From assembly GCF_000756715.1 (NCBI RefSeq), contig NZ_CCSE01000001.1, forward strand, positions 930,001 to 994,000: DNA of 64,000 nucleotides, given 5' to 3'. This stretch comes from Jeotgalicoccus saudimassiliensis. GTDB taxonomy: Bacteria; Bacillota; Bacilli; Staphylococcales; Salinicoccaceae. Below are positions 61,357 through 64,000 of this stretch, in pieces. The position numbers were made by a program, and so were the translations under genes. Under the pieces are notes generated by a model that saw only the letters and a list, made by a program, of their open reading frames with translations, searched no databases and had not been told where the DNA came from. Each line of letters opens with the position of its first letter. The first letter of the stretch is position 1.

Positions 61357-64000
61357 TTAAGCTGATGCAATCTTCTTACGAAGTACAAGCTGTAAAATAC
61401 CGCCGTGTCTGTAGTAGTCTGCTTCAACGTCTGAGTCGAAACGAACTTTAGCTTTCAGATTAACTTTGTCGCCGTTTTTTTTCGTTGCAACGACATCGAT
61501 AATTTCTCCAGCTGTAACACTTTCATCGATCTGAATGTCGAAGCTTTCAGAACCGTCAAGACCGTGGTCTTCAGCGTTTTCGCCGTTAACAAACTGTAAC
61601 GGCAGCACACCCATCATTACCAGGTTTGAACGGTGGATACGCTCGTAGCTTGCTGCAAGTACTGCTTTAACACCTAACAGGTTCGTACCTTTAGCTGCCC
61701 AGTCACGGCTTGATCCCATACCGTAGTCGTCTCCGGCAATGACCATCAGGCCTGTGCCTTCTTCCTGGTATTTCATCGATGCATCGTAAATGCTCGTTAC
61801 TTCACCTGTCGGCCAGTAAGTTGTGTATCCGCCCTCTGTACCCGGAGCAATCTGGTTACGGATACGGATGTTTGCGAACGTTCCGCGAACCATGACTTCG
61901 TGGTTACCGCGGCGCGAACCGTAAGAGTTAAAGTCACGCGGTGACACACCCTGTTCGATTAACCATTTACCTGCCGGCGTATCTTTACCGATCGCACCTG
62001 CCGGTGAAATGTGGTCAGTCGTTACAGAATCTCCAAATTTACCAAGTACTCTGAGACCGTTTAACGGCTCGATTGTACCTGCTTCTTTAGATAGGTTCTG
62101 GAAGAATGACGGGTTTTGGATATATGTTGATTCGTCACCGAAGTCGTATAACGGCGCATCAGTCACGTCAATGTTGTTCCATGTTTCGTTTGAATCGAAT
62201 ACTGTTTCGTATTCTTTTCTGAATAGTTCAGGTGTCACTGTAGACATTACAGTGTCTCTAACCTCTTTAATTGAAGGCCAGATGTCTTTCATGTAAACGT
62301 CGTTGCCGTCTTTGTCCTTACCTAACGGCTCAGTACGAAGATCGATATCAACAGTACCTGCAAGTGCGTATGCCACAACAAGCTGAGGCGAAGCTAAGTA
62401 GTTCGCTTTAACTAACGGGTGGATACGTCCTTCGAAGTTACGGTTACCTGATAATACAGATGATACTAGCATGTCGTTATCAACGATTGTTTTCGTTACT
62501 TCAGGACGTAGCGGTCCTGAGTTACCGATACATGTTGTACAGCCGTAACCAACTAAGTTGAATCCAAGCTGGTCAAGGTACGGCTGAAGACCTGCATCTT
62601 CAAGGTAGCCTGTAACCACTTTAGAGCCCGGTGCTAATGACGTCTTAACGTACTTCGGCACTGTCAGTCCTTTTTCAACTGCTTTTTTCGCGATTAAACC
62701 TGCACCCAGCATAACGTACGGGTTGGATGTGTTTGTACATGAAGTGATTGCAGCGATTACAAGGTCACCAGTTTTCAGTTCCTGCTCTTCGCCGTCGTTG
62801 TACTTCACAGTACCGGTTTTATCGAATTCTTCTTCAGTCAAGCCGTGGCCGTGGTTGCCGCTCGGAGCTGTCACTGATTTTTTGTATTCTTCTTTCATGT
62901 CTGAAAGGTTGATTAAATCCTGCGGACGCTTAGGACCTGCAAGAGATGATTCAACTGTAGACAGATCAAGTTCTACAACGTCAGTGTAAGTCGGTTCTAC
63001 TGCCGCGTCGAAGAATAAATTATTTGCTTTCAGGTATTCACGAACCACTTCAACGTGCTCAGGGTCGCGGCCTGTAAGTGTTAAGTAATCAAGTGTTTCT
63101 TCATCAACTGCGAAGAAACCGCAAGTTGCACCGTATTCAGGCGCCATGTTTGCGATTGTTGCGCGGTCAGCAAGCGGTAATTCTGTTACCCCTTGTCCGA
63201 AGAACTCAACAAATTTACCGACAACACCTTTTTTACGAAGCTCTTCAGTGACTCTTAGAGCAAGGTCAGTTGCAGTTGTACCTTCAGGTAATGCATTGAT
63301 CATCTTCACACCGATAACTTCAGGAACCGGGAAGTATGAAGGCTGTCCAAGCATACTTGCTTCAGCTTCGATACCGCCGACACCCCATCCAAGAACGCCG
63401 AGACCGTTGATCATCGTCGTATGAGAGTCAGTACCTACTAATGTGTCAGGGAAAAGAACCGGCTCGCCGTTTTCTTCTCTTTCATGAACGACGTTAGCTA
63501 AGTACTCAAGGTTAACCTGGTGAACGATACCTGTCGCAGGCGGTACAGCCTGGTAGTTATCGAACGCTTTAGTCGCCCAGCGAAGGAACTCATAACGCTC
63601 CATGTTACGCTCGAACTCTAAATCCATGTTCTTTTGAAGTGCATTCATGCTGCCGTACTCATCAACCTGTACAGAGTGGTCAATAACTAAGTCAACCGGC
63701 ACTTCAGGGTTGATCTTCTGAACGTCTCCGCCCACTGCGTCCATTGCTGTACGAAGTGATGCAAGGTCAACTACTGCAGGTACCCCTGTGAAATCCTGCA
63801 GAATAACGCGGGAAGGTTTAAATGGAACTTCTTTCCCTTTAATGTCCCCTTTATCCCAGTTAGCCAATGCTTCAATGTGTTTATCATCGATAACACTGCC
63901 GTCATACTGTCTTAAAACCGATTCCAGTAATACACGGATTGAATACGGCAAGTTTTCAGACTTGCTCATACCTGAATCTGCTAATGATTGCAGGCTGTAA
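61357..64000 (-). CDS. acnA: Aconitate hydratase A, 5' end beyond the window
   Basis: About 880 codons of the roughly 900-residue TCA-cycle enzyme that isomerises citrate to isocitrate; the start lies beyond the right edge, since the frame stays open to base 64000 ([10 protein letters not shown] before [16 protein letters not shown]). The 4Fe-4S cysteines are in [15 protein letters not shown] and [32 protein letters not shown] and the C-terminal swivel domain with [20 protein letters not shown] and [18 protein letters not shown] are also present. It parallels S. aureus AcnA from end to end. The ATG at 63969 is internal, not the start. Confidence 0.97.
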   Translation of the reverse strand, partial: YSLQSLADSGMSKSENLPYSIRVLLESVLRQYDGSVIDDKHIEALANWDKGDIKGKEVPFKPSRVILQDFTGVPAVVDLASLRTAMDAVGGDVQKINPEVPVDLVIDHSVQVDEYGSMNALQKNMDLEFERNMERYEFLRWATKAFDNYQAVPPATGIVHQVNLEYLANVVHEREENGEPVLFPDTLVGTDSHTTMINGLGVLGWGVGGIEAEASMLGQPSYFPVPEVIGVKMINALPEGTTATDLALRVTEELRKKGVVGKFVEFFGQGVTELPLADRATIANMAPEYGATCGFFAVDEETLDYLTLTGRDPEHVEVVREYLKANNLFFDAAVEPTYTDVVELDLSTVESSLAGPKRPQDLINLSDMKEEYKKSVTAPSGNHGHGLTEEEFDKTGTVKYNDGEEQELKTGDLVIAAITSCTNTSNPYVMLGAGLIAKKAVEKGLTVPKYVKTSLAPGSKVVTGYLEDAGLQPYLDQLGFNLVGYGCTTCIGNSGPLRPEVTKTIVDNDMLVSSVLSGNRNFEGRIHPLVKANYLASPQLVVAYALAGTVDIDLRTEPLGKDKDGNDVYMKDIWPSIKEVRDTVMSTVTPELFRKEYETVFDSNETWNNIDVTDAPLYDFGDESTYIQNPSFFQNLSKEAGTIEPLNGLRVLGKFGDSVTTDHISPAGAIGKDTPAGKWLIEQGVSPRDFNSYGSRRGNHEVMVRGTFANIRIRNQIAPGTEGGYTTYWPTGEVTSIYDASMKYQEEGTGLMVIAGDDYGMGSSRDWAAKGTNLLGVKAVLAASYERIHRSNLVMMGVLPLQFVNGENAEDHGLDGSESFDIQIDESVTAGEIIDVVATKKNGDKVNLKAKVRFDSDVEADYYRHGGILQLVLRKKIASA

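Noticed and set aside
1-64000. tRNA or rRNA genes and phage attachment sites.
   Set aside because: No cloverleaf-forming TTCGANTC-type arms, rRNA motifs, integrase gene or matching attachment repeats were noticed on either strand.

Overview
The window looks like chromosome from a member of the Staphylococcaceae, most likely Jeotgalicoccus or a close relative. A femA-type gene lies at the left edge and alsT-parC-parE-plsY-acnA at the right edge, an order that parallels the Staphylococcus aureus chromosome. CadC, CapE, CapF and CapG all read as close relatives of the S. aureus proteins. Two damaged copies of a CYP152 fatty-acid peroxygenase/decarboxylase gene are present, the P450 family made famous by Jeotgalicoccus OleT. 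The genus is inferred from gene content only.

Layout. (1) 1-10.3 kb: partial femA; a SatD-like regulator with two 18-bp palindromes; the cadC-cadA cadmium/zinc efflux operon; a lipoprotein cytochrome c; DUF488; a TVP38-type membrane protein; a GMC oxidoreductase; and an SOS-controlled Y-family polymerase. (2) 10.3-10.7 kb: a complete type I toxin-antitoxin locus of the Fst/par type, not covered by ordinary gene calling. Its toxin promoter carries a LexA box, divergent from the polymerase. (3) 11-16 kb: a tightly coupled four-gene operon on the minus strand. It contains a Ycf46-like AAA+ ATPase, a coiled-coil/hydrophobic protein resembling the C-terminal half of bacterial dynamins, and two unknown proteins. 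I regard this as the best candidate for an undescribed system. (4) 16-21 kb: a TipA-type MerR regulator with a 19-bp-spacer promoter, an M20 dipeptidase, a YeeE/TsuA transporter, and a DUF218 protein coupled to a small unknown protein. (5) 21-28.6 kb: an accessory, decayed region. It holds a CYP152 gene with an in-frame internal deletion, a uracil-DNA-glycosylase-like gene, a 2TM-NUDIX protein resembling CBASS effectors, and an IS21 element (istA/istB) surrounded by IS3 and IS21 fragments and a second CYP152 remnant.

(6) 28-47.6 kb: an AT-rich capsule/exopolysaccharide locus on the minus strand. In transcription order it has a LytR-CpsA-Psr ligase, capABCD, an initiating sugar transferase, an unusual HpcH/HpaI aldolase plus 2-hydroxyacid dehydrogenase pair, a glycosyltransferase, and capEFG for UDP-L-FucNAc. 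These are followed by a Wzy-type polymerase, a polysaccharide deacetylase, an acetyltransferase, a MurJ-type flippase and a second glycosyltransferase. Remnants of duplicated capG, deacetylase and sugar-transferase genes mark past recombination. (7) 47.7-54.5 kb: a DUF1002 protein, a MazF toxin whose MazE-type antitoxin appears frameshifted in a run of seven A, small membrane proteins, an MFS transporter, an acyltransferase, a NUDIX hydrolase and a KtrA-type potassium-channel regulator. (8) 54.5-64 kb: alsT, parC, parE, plsY and the C-terminal 97% of acnA.

No rRNA, tRNA or CRISPR array was seen. All calls come from reading the sequence and from recall of protein families; no searches were run.
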